From Pseudomonas sp. FP2335 (lineage in GTDB: Bacteria > Pseudomonadota > Gammaproteobacteria > Pseudomonadales > Pseudomonadaceae), in the NCBI RefSeq assembly GCF_030687535.1, contig NZ_CP117437.1, positions 3,493,501 to 3,557,500 on the forward strand: DNA of 64,000 nucleotides. Direction: 5' to 3'. Below are positions 16,965 to 26,466 of the stretch, piece by piece (within the stretch, counting starts at the first letter, position 1; every line of letters starts with the position of its first letter). The translations under genes and the position numbers were made by a program. The notes below the pieces were generated by a model, which searched no databases, had not been told where the DNA came from, and worked only from the letters and a program-made list of their open reading frames with translations.

Positions 16965-17678
16965 ATGCTAACTTTTTTGTGCCGCCTGGGTTTGATCACC
17001 ATGAGCCTGGCCGCGTTGGGCAATTATGCACTCGCCGCCAATGGCAACCCTCCTTCCTTGTATAGCAGCCTGGCGCGCTCGGCTCCAGAACTCAATCCCA
17101 CTGTACTGAAAAGCGCCCTGAGCGCGATGCAATGTGCGGTCAACAATGGCGAGGAACGCTCCGAGCGCCTGGCCGTGATCGACTACTCCCAGCCCTCGAC
17201 CGCACGTCGGCTATGGATCTTCGACCTGCGCAAAAAGACCCTGGTGCTGCGCGACCTGGTGGCCCATGGCGCCAAGTCCGGGGAAAACTTCGCCACGCAG
17301 TTCTCCAATCGCGAGGGCAGCCATCAATCCAGCCTGGGCCTGTTCCGCACCCAGGAAAGTTATCTGGGCACCCACGGCTACTCGTTGCGCATGGATGGCC
17401 TGGAACCGGGCTTCAATGATCAGGCCCGCGACCGTGCGCTGGTGATCCATGCGGCCGATTACGTCAGCCCCCTGTGGAGCAAGCGCGAAGGCCGTATCGG
17501 CCGCAGCCAGGGCTGTCCCGCCGTGCGCCCGCAGGTGGCACGCCAGGTGGTAGACAAACTCAAGGATGGGCAGTTCATGTTTTCCTGGTATCCGGACCAG
17601 CACTGGCTGAAGTCGTCGACCTACCTCAACTGCAAACCCCAACAGGTGGCGAGTAGTCGTACAATCCGTGGCGGATAG
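16965..17678 (+). CDS. L,D-transpeptidase catalytic-domain protein (YkuD_2 type)
   Basis: A 237-residue secreted protein of the murein L,D-transpeptidase catalytic family distinct from classic YkuD. A signal peptide (LCRLGLITMSLAALGNYALA) precedes RLAVIDYSQPSTARRLWIFDL, a GAKSGENFATQFSNREGSH block, the conserved histidine in VIHAADYVS, and GRSQGCPAVRP with the catalytic cysteine. The lack of extra domains fits this short class. It is divergent from the YcbB-type gene across 40 bp, so both may answer to one promoter region, which suggests a shared cell-wall-remodelling role. Confidence 0.85.
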   Translation: MLTFLCRLGLITMSLAALGNYALAANGNPPSLYSSLARSAPELNPTVLKSALSAMQCAVNNGEERSERLAVIDYSQPSTARRLWIFDLRKKTLVLRDLVAHGAKSGENFATQFSNREGSHQSSLGLFRTQESYLGTHGYSLRMDGLEPGFNDQARDRALVIHAADYVSPLWSKREGRIGRSQGCPAVRPQVARQVVDKLKDGQFMFSWYPDQHWLKSSTYLNCKPQQVASSRTIRGG

Positions 17679-17708
17679 CCTGTCCCCATCGATAAAAGAG
17701 AGCATCGC

Positions 17709-18455
17709 ATGCTGCTACATACGTCCACCTGGATCGAAGTCGGGCAGTTCCTGGAACGCAGCCGCACGGTGGTGATCCCCATCGGCTCCAACGAACAGCA
17801 CGGCCCCACCGGCCTGCTGGGCACCGATTGGATGTGCCCGGAAATCATCGCCCATGAGGCGCAGAAAAATGCCGACATCCTGATCGGCCCGACTTTCAAT
17901 ATCGGCATGGCCCAGCATCACCTGGGCTTTCCCGGCACCATCTCGCTGCGCCCTTCCACCTTTATTGCTGCGATTGGCGATTGGGTGCGCTCGCTGGCCG
18001 GGCATGGTTTCGACAAGATCCTGTTCCTGAACGGCCACGGCGGCAACATCGCCACGATTGAGGCGGCGTTTTCCGAGCTGTATGCCGAAGCGAGCTTCGC
18101 CCGCCGTCCGGCCGGGTTTGCGCTGAAGCTGGTCAACTGGTGGGACCTGGAAGGCGTCAACGACCTGGCCCAGAAGCAGTTTCCGGTCGGCCATGGCAGC
18201 CATGCCACGCCATCGGAGATTGCAGTGACGCAGTGGGCGTACCCGCAGTCGATCAAGGTCGCCGAGTACTCGCCGCAGATTGCCAACACCGGGCCGATCC
18301 GCGAAGCGCTGGACTTCCGCGCACGTTTCCCCGACGGACGCATGGGCTCGGACCCGGCGCTGGCGACAGTGGAGAAAGGTGGGGAGTTGGTGGCGTTGGC
18401 GGCGCTAGGTTTGGTCAAGACGGTCAACGCGTTCAGCAACGAAGCCAAGCCCTAG
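17709..18455 (+). CDS. Creatininase-family amidohydrolase
   Basis: A 248-residue metal-dependent amidohydrolase of the creatininase/MftE/ArfB fold. The metal-binding motifs are visible: PIGSNEQHGPTG with Glu and His, GTDWM with Asp, FLNGHGGNIATIE with His, and an acidic residue further on. Members open small cyclic or formamide amides; the actual substrate cannot be told. It starts 30 bp after the L,D-transpeptidase gene on the same strand, so it may share its transcript. A short REP-like hairpin follows at 18476. Confidence 0.85.
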   Translation: MLLHTSTWIEVGQFLERSRTVVIPIGSNEQHGPTGLLGTDWMCPEIIAHEAQKNADILIGPTFNIGMAQHHLGFPGTISLRPSTFIAAIGDWVRSLAGHGFDKILFLNGHGGNIATIEAAFSELYAEASFARRPAGFALKLVNWWDLEGVNDLAQKQFPVGHGSHATPSEIAVTQWAYPQSIKVAEYSPQIANTGPIREALDFRARFPDGRMGSDPALATVEKGGELVALAALGLVKTVNAFSNEAKP

Positions 18456-18475
18456 GTCACACACAGATCAAAAAT

Positions 18476-18493
18476 GTGGGAGCCCGCTCCCAC
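18476..18493. repeat. Short REP-like hairpin
   Basis: The perfect 18-bp palindrome GTGGGAGCCCGCTCCCAC lies 20 bp after the creatininase-family stop. It looks like a fused pair of REP arms and may stabilise or end the transcript. Confidence 0.55.
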
Positions 18494-18530
18494 ACAAACC
18501 CAGCTCAACAGTGGATTGGTGCTGTGCAGA

Positions 18531-18872
18531 CTACTTGCACTCCTGCGCCACCAACTCCAACCGCGACGGCGTCAGCGTCGATGCCAACGGCTTGCGCTCA
18601 TACAAGAACACCTTGGTTCCGTCCTGGGTCTTGTAGGCCTCCAGCACATCATCCGCCGCAATCTTGCTGGTCAACACCACCTTGGCGTGACGCGAGTTCT
18701 GCGTGACGGTCGAGGTGATGCCGTGTTTTTCAAGCTTTGGCAGCACACACTGGGCATAGCCTTCAGGGGTCTTGGCGGTGAGCAGGGTCAATGTCGGCGC
18801 ATTCGGGGCAGACACACAACCGGCCAGCCACAGTGAAGCAAAGGCCAGGGCCGGGGCGAAAAAATAACGCAT
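18531..18872 (-). CDS. Small putative lipoprotein
   Basis: A 113-residue protein with a lipoprotein signal (FAPALAFASLWLAGC, lipobox cysteine at 19). The mature part is short, alpha/beta in character (EGYAQCVLPKLEKHGITSTVTQNSRHAKVVLT), with a further cysteine near the end (VAQECK) that could pair with the one in AQCVL. I do not know the family. It is 34 bp downstream of the secreted protein gene at 18907-19551 and probably shares its transcript. ATG 18872 is the only start that gives a proper signal. Confidence 0.65.
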   Translation of the reverse strand: MRYFFAPALAFASLWLAGCVSAPNAPTLTLLTAKTPEGYAQCVLPKLEKHGITSTVTQNSRHAKVVLTSKIAADDVLEAYKTQDGTKVFLYERKPLASTLTPSRLELVAQECK

Positions 18873-18906
18873 ATAAATTCCTGAAAAAATAACAAAAAAG
18901 TTCACA

Positions 18907-19551
18907 TCAACCGGCTTGGACCAACGCCTTGAGCGATGCATCAAACCGTTGCAAGGCCGCTTGCTGGACATCCCGCTGCTGTTCGATCTGCGCGGCAATT
19001 TCCGGCGCCGCCTTGTCATGCACCCACACCGACGGTACTTGCCGACGCACAGCACCTTCGGCCTTGGCGATGTATTGCAGGTTCGCGTTGTAGAACCGTG
19101 CGATAAAACGTGCCTCGACCTGATCGTTCCGCGGAGTCAGCAGTTGATTGTGGGTATCGAGCATCACCACCACATCGGGGTGTGCCTGCACCAGGGCATC
19201 CAGGTTGTCGTAGACGGTGACCGACAAAAAGGTGCCTTGCAGCGAGTTTATCAACCAGTCGATAGCCAGTTCCGGGTCGGAACTGTTGACGAACGCCTGG
19301 CGGATACGCTCGTCGAGGGCATCCCTGGCGCCGTTCAAGGCCATGTCATGGTAGCGTTCAAGGTAACTGAGGTTGTCGCGGGTATTGTCGCTTAACAACA
19401 CCCCTACCGACTGCGCATGTTGCAGGGAGTCTACGCTAGCGTCGATAGGTAGCAAATGGCTACTATTCAAATCATCGGCGATGGCCGCGTTGTTCATGGC
19501 CACCGAGCCCAGCATCACCAGCATCAAACCCAGCTGAATTATCGTCCTCAT
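18907..19551 (-). CDS. Secreted protein of unknown function
   Basis: A 214-residue protein with a signal peptide (TIIQLGLMLVMLGSVAMNNAAIA). The mature protein is acidic and largely helical (GARDALDERIRQAF, EARFIARFYNANLQYIAKAEGAVRRQ), with a coiled-coil-like ending (AAQIEQQRDVQQAALQRFDASLKALV). ATG 19551 is chosen since it opens the signal peptide; the frame upstream shows no coding signs. The downstream lipoprotein gene follows at 34 bp. No recognised domain. Confidence 0.6.
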   Translation of the reverse strand: MRTIIQLGLMLVMLGSVAMNNAAIADDLNSSHLLPIDASVDSLQHAQSVGVLLSDNTRDNLSYLERYHDMALNGARDALDERIRQAFVNSSDPELAIDWLINSLQGTFLSVTVYDNLDALVQAHPDVVVMLDTHNQLLTPRNDQVEARFIARFYNANLQYIAKAEGAVRRQVPSVWVHDKAAPEIAAQIEQQRDVQQAALQRFDASLKALVQAG

Positions 19552-19682
19552 CGCGCGTTTCCTTGAACAGCGTTTCGATGGGACAATTCTGCGCTTTTCC
19601 TGAAAAAACAGAACTTGCGATCCGTGATGGTGACTATTATCTGAACCAATAGTGCCTAGATAAAAATAGATAAGGACCCGCC

Positions 19683-19928
19683 ATGAAGCCCCACCAGAAA
19701 ACCTTCGACCGTATCCGCGATGCCGTACTGCCGGAGTTTCGCGAGCGGATCGCCGACTACCTGGTCGACTATGAGACGGTACTACAGGACGAAACGGCCG
19801 ACGCCGAGCAACGTTGCGCCAGCGCCCAGCAATTGCGCGGTTACCTGCGTGGTTTGAACACCACACGGGTACTGGGCATGGCCGACTGGGAAGACCTGGA
19901 CCGTCGCGTGGCCCAGGAATGGCTTTAA
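19683..19928 (+). CDS. Small conserved-looking hypothetical protein
   Basis: An 81-residue, acidic, helical protein (KTFDRIRDAVLPEFRERI, TADAEQRCASAQQLRGYLRG, ending LDRRVAQEWL) with a ribosome site (AAGGA) 7-10 bp before the ATG. No signal, no membrane segment and no family I can name. It is convergent with the GST gene, with 4 bp between the stops. Its compactness and ribosome site make it a likely real gene. Confidence 0.6.
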   Translation: MKPHQKTFDRIRDAVLPEFRERIADYLVDYETVLQDETADAEQRCASAQQLRGYLRGLNTTRVLGMADWEDLDRRVAQEWL

Positions 19929-19932
19929 ACCG

Positions 19933-20565
19933 CTAGAGCGCAGGCCGCTGCAGGTTGACCCAGGCTTGTACCGACGGCCGCTGCCATTGGCGTTGCGCAT
20001 AGGCGACCAACTCGGCGGGCACGCTGTCGCCATTGAGAATCAGGCGATTGAGCATCACGGCCAGGTCCACATCGGCAATCGACCACGTGCCAAACAGAAA
20101 GTCCGGGTTACCCGCCAACAGCGCCTGTGCCGCACTGATCAACTTCTGCGCGGCAGCCTGGGCCGCAGGCGACAAGGGCGGCATCTTTTGCCCGTAGAAC
20201 ACCACCAGCGTCGAACGTTCCTGGCGGATGGGCAGCAAATCGCTGCGCAACCACGCCTGGACCTGCCGCGCCCTCGCCCGCTGCTTGGGGTCGACGGGGT
20301 ACACCACCGTCGCGGGGTACGCCTCGTCCAGATACTCGGTGATTGCCGAGGATTCCGACAGGGCAAAGTCACCGTCCACCAGGGTTGGCACGCGTTGAGT
20401 CAGGGACAATTGGGTGAAATCCGCAGCCTGCTGTTGCGCCGAGTCCAAGTCCAGGGTCTGCGTATCAAACGCCAAGCCCTTCTCGCGCAGCGCGACAAAT
20501 ACCGACATCGCGTAGGGGCTGGTGAACTGGGCATCAACGTACAGGCGCAACGAGGGTGAGTTCAT
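19933..20565 (-). CDS. yfcF: Glutathione S-transferase, YfcF-like
   Basis: A 210-residue cytosolic GST. The N-terminal thioredoxin-like half has YVDAQFTSPYAMSVFVALREKGL, then the glutathione-binding VPTLVDGDFALSESSAITEYL. The all-helical C-terminal half ends with FLFGTWSIADVDLAVMLNRL, the usual buried aspartate motif. The opening and length match YfcF, a GST with peroxidase activity linked to hydrogen peroxide resistance in E. coli. AAGGAG lies 8 bp before ATG 20565. Single gene. Confidence 0.85.
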   Translation of the reverse strand: MNSPSLRLYVDAQFTSPYAMSVFVALREKGLAFDTQTLDLDSAQQQAADFTQLSLTQRVPTLVDGDFALSESSAITEYLDEAYPATVVYPVDPKQRARARQVQAWLRSDLLPIRQERSTLVVFYGQKMPPLSPAAQAAAQKLISAAQALLAGNPDFLFGTWSIADVDLAVMLNRLILNGDSVPAELVAYAQRQWQRPSVQAWVNLQRPAL

Positions 20566-20663
20566 GACAGGGCTCCTTGGGTGAAAGCCCACGTTACGAG
20601 ATGGCTGGCAAGAAAGACAATGGCAGCTTTTTATAGGGGCATTCCTGGCGGGAATGCTGGGAC

Positions 20664-21200
20664 CTATCCGGCGAACCCGCCCTTGTCCAAAAAGGCCTGC
20701 TCGTGCTCAGTGCTGACGCGGGCCAACACCCTGTTGCGATGAGGAAACCGCCCGAAGCGCTGAATAATCTCGGCATGTTCCTTGGCCCAGTGGTAGGTGT
20801 TGGCGTCCAGCACCTGGTTGAGCACCAGGGAACGCTGCTGGTCCACCGGGTCTTCCGAATGCTCAAACGGTAAGTAGCAGAACGCACGCAAGGCAGGCTC
20901 GATCAACTGGTCCAACCCGGCCTCGACCATGCGCCCGGCATACAAGCGCGCCAACGGGTCGGTGGCGAACATATGGGCAGTGCCGCGAAAGGCATTGCGC
21001 GGGTATTGGTCGAGCAGGATCAGCAGGGCCAGGGCGCCCTCTGCCGAGTCCAGCCAGCTTTCCAGCTCACGGCGGGCGGCTTGCAGGTGGGCGCTGTGGA
21101 AGGTGTCGCGGAAGCTGGCGTCGAAGGCCTCGTCCTTGGCGAACCAGCGTTTGGGGCCGGCGTGTTGCCAGAAGTCGATGACGGTTTTCGGGGTGGTCAT
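20664..21200 (-). CDS. DUF924-family protein
   Basis: A 178-residue helical protein of the DUF924 (TPR-like) family. The typical blocks are VIDFWQHAGPKRWFAKDEAFD, LILLDQYPRNAFRGTAHMFATD, LPFEHSEDPVDQQRS and FGRFPHRNRVLAR with the ending EQAFLDKGGFAG. The family's function is unknown. ATG 21200 is chosen since it opens the conserved region; the frame upstream to 21269 is not conserved in character. Confidence 0.85.
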   Translation of the reverse strand: MTTPKTVIDFWQHAGPKRWFAKDEAFDASFRDTFHSAHLQAARRELESWLDSAEGALALLILLDQYPRNAFRGTAHMFATDPLARLYAGRMVEAGLDQLIEPALRAFCYLPFEHSEDPVDQQRSLVLNQVLDANTYHWAKEHAEIIQRFGRFPHRNRVLARVSTEHEQAFLDKGGFAG

Positions 21201-21346
21201 GGTGAAGGCCTGCGAAAGCGGTTTGGCAGACCTTAGCAGAATCCAAGGCACGACGAAGCTCGCTCCCACAGGTTAGAAACCGACAGCGGGCAGATTAATG
21301 TTATAGAATAACACCCGCTTTCCCCTCTACCCTGCGACCCTTGCCC

Positions 21347-22501
21347 ATGACCGACGCTGTCCCCCTGCGCCAACGCCTGCTTTCCATCGACGCCCTGCGC
21401 GGCCTGGTGATCCTGTTCATGCTGCTGGACCACGTGCGCGAAACCTTCCTGCTGCACCGTCAAGTCAGCGACCCGATGAGCATCGACAGCACCGAACCCA
21501 GCCTGTTTATCAGTCGCACCCTCGCCCACCTGTGTGCGCCGGTGTTTGTCTTGCTCACCGGCTTGTCGGCGTGGCTGTACGGCCAGAAATACCAGGGCCG
21601 CCGCGATGTGTCGGCGTTTCTGTTCAAGCGCGGGCTGTTTCTAGTGGTGCTGGAATTCACCCTGGTCAACTTCGCCTGGACCTTCCAGATGCCGCCAGCA
21701 GTGATCTACCTGCAAGTCATCTGGGCAATTGGCGTGAGCATGCTCGCCCTCGCCGCCTTGGTGTGGTTGCCGCGGCCGCTGTTGATCGCCGTGGCGATTG
21801 GGATTATCGCCGGGCACAACCTGCTGGATGGCCTGCACTTCGGGCCGGGCTCGATGCTGCAGAACGGTTGGGCGATCCTGCATGAGCGCAGTTGGATCGA
21901 GGTCGGCGACAACCTGCGCCTGCGCATCACCTACCCGGTGCTGCCGTGGATCGGCGTGATTGCCTTGGGCTACGGCCTCGGCCCGTGGTTCGCCAACGGC
22001 TCACCGCCGCTGCTGCGTCAGCGCTATTTGGCGTTGGCGGGCGTGACTGGGTTGGTCGGCTTTGTGCTGTTGCGTGCGTTCAATGGTTACGGGGAGAAGC
22101 CTTGGCAGAGCTATGACAGTGGCGTGCAGACGTTGATGAGCTTTTTCAACGTGACCAAATATCCGCCTTCGCTGCTGTTCCTGGCGCTGACCTTGGGCAT
22201 CGGTCTGCTGCTGTTGCTGGCGTTTGAACGGGCCGGGCACGCACGTTGGATCGGCCTACTGGCCACGTTTGGCGCGGCGCCGATGTTCTTTTATCTGCTG
22301 CATTTGTATGTGCTGAAAGTGTTCTATGTGGCTTGTATTGCGCTGTTTGGCCTTAATCATGGCAGCTATTTCGGCGTCGACGGTATGGGCGCAATTTGGC
22401 TGGTAGCGCTGTTGCTGCCGTTGGTGCTGTATCCGCCCGTGCGTTGGTTTGCGGGGCTCAAAGCACGGCGTCGTGACTTGGCCTGGCTCAAATACCTCTG
22501 A
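21347..22501 (+). CDS. DUF1624/heparan-N-acetyltransferase-like membrane protein
   Basis: A 384-residue inner membrane protein with about ten hydrophobic helices. The opening RLLSIDALRGLVILFMLLDHVRE is the signature of the DUF1624/acyltransferase-3-like family, related to heparan-alpha-glucosaminide N-acetyltransferase, which moves acetyl groups across the membrane. LPWIGVIALGYGLG and PMFFYLLHLYVLKVFY are further family blocks. The substrate in bacteria is not known. ATG 21347 is taken instead of the TTG two codons earlier. A REP pair follows the stop. Confidence 0.8.
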   Translation: MTDAVPLRQRLLSIDALRGLVILFMLLDHVRETFLLHRQVSDPMSIDSTEPSLFISRTLAHLCAPVFVLLTGLSAWLYGQKYQGRRDVSAFLFKRGLFLVVLEFTLVNFAWTFQMPPAVIYLQVIWAIGVSMLALAALVWLPRPLLIAVAIGIIAGHNLLDGLHFGPGSMLQNGWAILHERSWIEVGDNLRLRITYPVLPWIGVIALGYGLGPWFANGSPPLLRQRYLALAGVTGLVGFVLLRAFNGYGEKPWQSYDSGVQTLMSFFNVTKYPPSLLFLALTLGIGLLLLLAFERAGHARWIGLLATFGAAPMFFYLLHLYVLKVFYVACIALFGLNHGSYFGVDGMGAIWLVALLLPLVLYPPVRWFAGLKARRRDLAWLKYL

Positions 22502-22514
22502 CTCTACGCAGGCC

Positions 22515-22610
22515 AAATGTGGGAGTGGGCTTGCTCGCGAATGCGCTGAATCAGCCAGTGAATCCGTTGACTGACACACTGCATTCGCGAGCAAGCCCGC
22601 TCCCACATTT
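22515..22610. repeat. REP pair (inverted)
   Basis: Two GTGGGAG-type REP arms in opposite orientation (22518-22542 and 22583-22608) around a 40-bp spacer, able to form a long hairpin. It sits between two convergent genes (DUF1624 and metE). Confidence 0.85.
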
Positions 22611-22635
22611 TTTTGAACCGTGTACTGCTCAGCAA

Positions 22636-24924
22636 TCAGGCCAGTTCAGCACGCAGCTGGCGGGCGGCCGTGACCATGTGAATCAACGCCGCTTCGGTCT
22701 CCGGCCAGCCACGGGTTTTCAAGCCGCAATCCGGGTTCACCCACAAACGCTCGGCCGGAATCCGCTTGGCCGCCTTGCGCAACAAATTGGCCATCTCCGA
22801 CGCATCCGGCACCCGTGGCGAGTGGATGTCGTACACGCCCGGACCGATTTCGTTCGGGTAAGCGAAGGCTTCAAACGCCTCCAGCAACTCCATGTCCGAG
22901 CGCGACGTTTCGATGGTAATCACATCGGCATCCATCGCCGCAATGCTCTCGATCACATCGTTGAACTCGCTGTAGCACATGTGGGTGTGGATCTGGGTTT
23001 CGTCGCGCACACCCGAGGCGCACAGGCGGAATACTTCGGTGGCCCAGTCCAGGTAGTGCTGCCACTGCGCCTGGCGCAACGGCAAACCTTCACGGAACGC
23101 CGCTTCGTCGATCTGCACGATCTTGATGCCGGCCGCCTCCAGGTCCACCACTTCGTCACGAATCGCCAGGGCCAATTGCCGTGCCTGCACTTCGCGGCTC
23201 ACGTCTTCGCGGGGGAATGACCACATCAGCATGGTCACCGGGCCGGTCAGCATGCCCTTCATCACTTTGTGGGTGAGGCCTTGGGCGTAGCGGATCCACT
23301 CCACGGTCATGGCTTTCGGGCGGCTCAGGTCACCAAAAATCACCGCCGGTTTCACGCAACGTGAACCGTAGCTCTGCACCCAACCGAACCGGGTGAACAC
23401 ATAGCCGTCGAGTTGCTCGGCGAAGTACTCAACCATGTCATTACGTTCGGCTTCACCGTGCACCAGCACGTCCAGGCCGAGGTTTTCCTGCACTTCCACG
23501 GCGTGCTTGATCTCGCTGTGCATGGCTTCGACGTATTCGGCTTCGCTCAACTTGCCGGCCTTGTACGACTGGCGCGCCAGGCGGATCGACGCGGTCTGCG
23601 GGAACGAACCGATGGTGGTGGTCGGAAACAGTGGCAGGTTCAGGCCCGCGCGCTGCTGCTCGATACGCTGGGCAAACGGCGACTGGCGCTGGCTGTCCCT
23701 GGCAGTGATCGCCGCAACCCGCGCTTGCACCGCAGGCTTGTGGATACGCGGCGACGCGGCGCGGGCGGCTTGCACGGCACGGCTTTGTGCCAAGGCCGCG
23801 ACAACATTCGCTGCCTCGGGTTGATTGACCGCCTGGGCCAGCACCGCCACTTCGGCGCATTTCTGTACGGCGAATGCCAGCCAGCTTTTCAGCTCCCCAT
23901 CCAGCTGGTCTTCACGCCCCAGGTCCACCGGGCTGTGCAGCAGCGAGCAGGATGGCGCCACCCACAGGCGGTCACCCAACTTGTCATGGGCGTGCTGCAG
24001 CGTCGCCAGGGCTTTTTCCAGGTCGCAGCGCCACACGTTACGGCCGTTGACCACGCCCAGGGACAGCACTTTGTAAGCCGGCAGGCGGTCGAGAATGGTC
24101 GGGTACTGCTCCGGCGCCCGCACCAGGTCGATATGCAAACCATCCACCGGCAGGTTCGCCGCCAAACCGAGGTTCTCTTCCAGCCCACCAAAATAGGTGG
24201 CCACCAGCTTTTTCAGCGGGTCGCGCTGGATCAGGTTGTAGGCACGCTCAAACGCGTTTTTCCAGTCCTGCGGCAGGTCCAGCACCAGGATCGGTTCGTC
24301 GATCTGTACCCACTCAACCCCCAATTCGGCGAGGCGCTGGAAGATCTGGCCATACAGCGGCAGCAGGCGATCGAGCAGGTCGAGCTTGTCGAAGTCGCCG
24401 CCCTTGGCCTTGCCCAGCCACAGGTAAGTCAGCGGGCCGATGATGACTGGCTTGACGTTGTGGCCCAGCTCGCGGGCTTCCTGCACCTCTTCGAACAGTT
24501 GATCCCAGCCCAGGTGGAACTGCTGGTCAGCGCTGAATTCAGGCACCAGGTAGTGGTAGTTGGTGTCGAACCACTTGGTCATCTCCTGGGCGTGGGCGCC
24601 GCCGCAGCAGCTGTCGCTGACGCCACGGGCCATGCCGAACAGGGTGTGCAAGGTGGCTTTGCCATCGGCTGGGCGGAAGCGCTCGGGGATCACGCCAAAC
24701 ATCAGCGAGTGGGTCAGCACCTGGTCATACCAGGCGAAATCCCCGGCGGGCAGCAATTCGAGACCGGCCTGTTTTTGCAGGTCCCAGTGGGTTTTGCGCA
24801 GGTCACGGCCCACGGCGCGCAAGCCAGCTTCATCGAGCTCACCCTTCCAGAACGCTTCCTGCGCTTTTTTCAGTTCACGATCGCGTCCAATGCGCGGAAA
24901 TCCCAGGGAATGAGCGACTGCCAT
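22636..24924 (-). CDS. metE: Cobalamin-independent methionine synthase MetE
   Basis: Transfers the methyl group of 5-methyltetrahydropteroyl-triglutamate to homocysteine; cytoplasmic, zinc-dependent. The 762 residues match the two-barrel MetE architecture: [20 protein letters not shown] opens the N-terminal barrel, [12 protein letters not shown] the linker, and [26 protein letters not shown] and [12 protein letters not shown] supply the zinc ligands (His, Cys, Cys) of the catalytic barrel. ATG 24924 has GGAG about 9 bp upstream. A MetR-like palindrome lies at 24981-24993. A single gene, facing a REP pair at its end. Confidence 0.97.
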   Translation of the reverse strand: MAVAHSLGFPRIGRDRELKKAQEAFWKGELDEAGLRAVGRDLRKTHWDLQKQAGLELLPAGDFAWYDQVLTHSLMFGVIPERFRPADGKATLHTLFGMARGVSDSCCGGAHAQEMTKWFDTNYHYLVPEFSADQQFHLGWDQLFEEVQEARELGHNVKPVIIGPLTYLWLGKAKGGDFDKLDLLDRLLPLYGQIFQRLAELGVEWVQIDEPILVLDLPQDWKNAFERAYNLIQRDPLKKLVATYFGGLEENLGLAANLPVDGLHIDLVRAPEQYPTILDRLPAYKVLSLGVVNGRNVWRCDLEKALATLQHAHDKLGDRLWVAPSCSLLHSPVDLGREDQLDGELKSWLAFAVQKCAEVAVLAQAVNQPEAANVVAALAQSRAVQAARAASPRIHKPAVQARVAAITARDSQRQSPFAQRIEQQRAGLNLPLFPTTTIGSFPQTASIRLARQSYKAGKLSEAEYVEAMHSEIKHAVEVQENLGLDVLVHGEAERNDMVEYFAEQLDGYVFTRFGWVQSYGSRCVKPAVIFGDLSRPKAMTVEWIRYAQGLTHKVMKGMLTGPVTMLMWSFPREDVSREVQARQLALAIRDEVVDLEAAGIKIVQIDEAAFREGLPLRQAQWQHYLDWATEVFRLCASGVRDETQIHTHMCYSEFNDVIESIAAMDADVITIETSRSDMELLEAFEAFAYPNEIGPGVYDIHSPRVPDASEMANLLRKAAKRIPAERLWVNPDCGLKTRGWPETEAALIHMVTAARQLRAELA

Positions 24925-24980
24925 GACTAACAACTCCAATGTCGATATTTATGGCAGCCATTGTCGACAGTCAGCGATAG

Positions 24981-24993
24981 TGAGACAAACTCA
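24981..24993 (-). promoter_or_regulatory. Putative MetR-binding site
   Basis: TGAGTTTGTCTCA (minus strand) fits the dyad form of MetR sites (TGAA-N5-TTCA) with one change in each arm and the same spacing. It is 57 bp before the metE ATG, so activation by MetR and homocysteine is plausible. No metR gene is in the window. Confidence 0.5.
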
Positions 24994-25021
24994 TATTATT
25001 CTAGATGATCACAAGATCTAC

Positions 25022-25630
25022 TCATGTTGAGATCAGGTGTACATAGAACGCGTGGAACATGAAATACGCACACACCGCCAGTGCCACGCCCATGCAGCGA
25101 TTGAACACGGTGAACGCCGACGAGCCATTGATCCGCCGTCCGAGCACTGCACCCAGCAGTGAATAAACCCACGGCGCGCCGAACGCACCAACCGCCAGCA
25201 CCGCCGACACAAGCGCGATGGACACCCCGGTGATGTGCGCCGCCGGCAGCATCACACTGGTGATCGGCAACACCGCCATGATGCCCTTGGGGTTGAGCAA
25301 CTGGATCACCAGGCCATTCCAGAACGTGAGGGTTTTGACGGGTGCGGTTGCAGTCGTTTCATCCACGACCGTGCGCGCAGTGAATACCTGATAGGCGAGA
25401 TACAACGTGTACGCCCCGCCAATCAACGAGATGTACGGCAACGCGGCCTGGGAAATGATCGCCTCGCCGGTGTAGCCAAACAGCACAAACAACAGCAGCA
25501 TCGCGCACCCCACACCGATGAAAAACCCGGTGGAACGGCGAAACTGCCCGGTGAGCCCGGCGTTGAGGCCCATGAAATTCACGGGGCCGGGGCTGTACAT
25601 GACGCTGAAGGCGTAGAGGAAGATGTCCAT
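25022..25630 (-). CDS. LysE/RhtB-family exporter
   Basis: A 202-residue inner membrane exporter with six predicted helices. The LysE signature is present near the start (FSVMYSPGPVNFMGLNAGLTGQFRRSTGFFIGVGCAM), with a second family block FWNGLVIQLLNPKGIMAVLP. Members export amino acids or derivatives; the substrate is unknown. ATG 25630 gives the family's usual start (MDIFLYAFSVMYSPGP); the frame upstream to 25912 is not related. It lies upstream of metE on the same strand, but a MetR-like site between them suggests separate promoters. Confidence 0.85.
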   Translation of the reverse strand: MDIFLYAFSVMYSPGPVNFMGLNAGLTGQFRRSTGFFIGVGCAMLLLFVLFGYTGEAIISQAALPYISLIGGAYTLYLAYQVFTARTVVDETTATAPVKTLTFWNGLVIQLLNPKGIMAVLPITSVMLPAAHITGVSIALVSAVLAVGAFGAPWVYSLLGAVLGRRINGSSAFTVFNRCMGVALAVCAYFMFHAFYVHLIST

Positions 25631-25775
25631 GGAAAACCTGTAGTAGAAGAAGTCTGGCGAGTCTACTGAGGCGTGTTCGGGGAATTCTTGAACGTTTGTG
25701 GTGCGCCCTCGACGGGAGCAAGCTCCCTCGCCACAGGTATAGTGTTTGCCTGCAACTTTCAGGAACGAAAGCAAC

Positions 25776-25862
25776 ATGGATGCCGTCACCCACTGCCATT
25801 GCCGCAAATGCCAGAAAAGCCATGGCGCGGCGCCCGCTGAGACAGGCGCACAGCTGCGTTGA
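25776..25862 (+). pseudogene. Remnant of a GFA-family (CENP-V) gene
   Basis: A 28-codon frame reads MDAVTHCHCRKCQKSHGAA, matching the CHC-x-x-C-x-x-x-x-GAA zinc motif in the glutathione-dependent formaldehyde-activating/CENP-V family, then loses the family sequence and stops. The preceding family region with its first CxC pair is absent. AGGAACGA lies before the ATG. This looks like a gene core cut down at both ends, next to a repeat array that may have caused the loss. Confidence 0.5.
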
Positions 25863-25900
25863 ATCGAAGGCGACATGGGCTGAATGAAGATCAAAGGTGG

Positions 25901-26440
25901 ATCAGGCGACATCTCTACCAGCAGTGCCGCCGCTTTCGCAGCCTCGCCAAGGCTCGACAGCTCCCACAGGGAATAGGGTTTGCAGGCTGTGTCAGGTGTA
26001 CACAGTTAAAAAATGTGGGAGCTGGCTTGCCTGCAAAGGCGGCGGATCAGGCGACATCTCTGCCTGCCGTGCCGCCGCTTTCGCAGCCTCGCCAAAGCTC
26101 GACAGCTCCCACAGGGAATAGGGTTTGCAGGCCGTGTCAGGTGTACACAGTTAAAAAATGTGGGAGCTGGCTTGCTTGCGAAGGCGGCGGATCAGGCGAC
26201 ATCTCTGCCTGCCGTGCCGCCGCTTTCGCAGCCTCGCCTAAGCTCGACAGCTCCCACAGGGAATAGGGTTTGCAGGCTGTGTCAGGTGTACACAGTTAAA
26301 AAATGTGGGAGCTGGCTTGCCTGCGAAGGCGGCGGATCAGGCGACATCTCTGCCTGCCGTGCCGCCGCTTTCGCAGCCTCGCCTAAGCTCGACAGCTCCA
26401 CACAGGAGATTGGGTTTGCAGGCTGGAACAGGCATACACC
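25901..26440. repeat. 145-bp tandem repeat array, about 3.7 units
   Basis: Units begin at 25901, 26046, 26191 and 26336 (each ATCAGGCGACATCTCT), so the period is exactly 145 bp; the last unit is cut short near 26440. Neighbouring units differ at only a few positions. Each contains a REP-type arm (TGTGGGAGCTGGCTTGC) and, after a spacer, the opposite arm ending CAGCTCCCACAGGG, so each can fold into a long imperfect hairpin. 145 is not a multiple of 3, which produces shadow open frames in all three phases. No coding function is supported. Confidence 0.9.
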
Positions 26441-26466
26441 GTTCAAAATGGCGGGTGATGCAGGAA

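Noticed and set aside
25901..26440. CRISPR-like look of evenly spaced repeats
   Set aside because: The whole 145-bp unit is repeated, with no unique spacers, and the unit is built of REP arms; no cas genes nearby.
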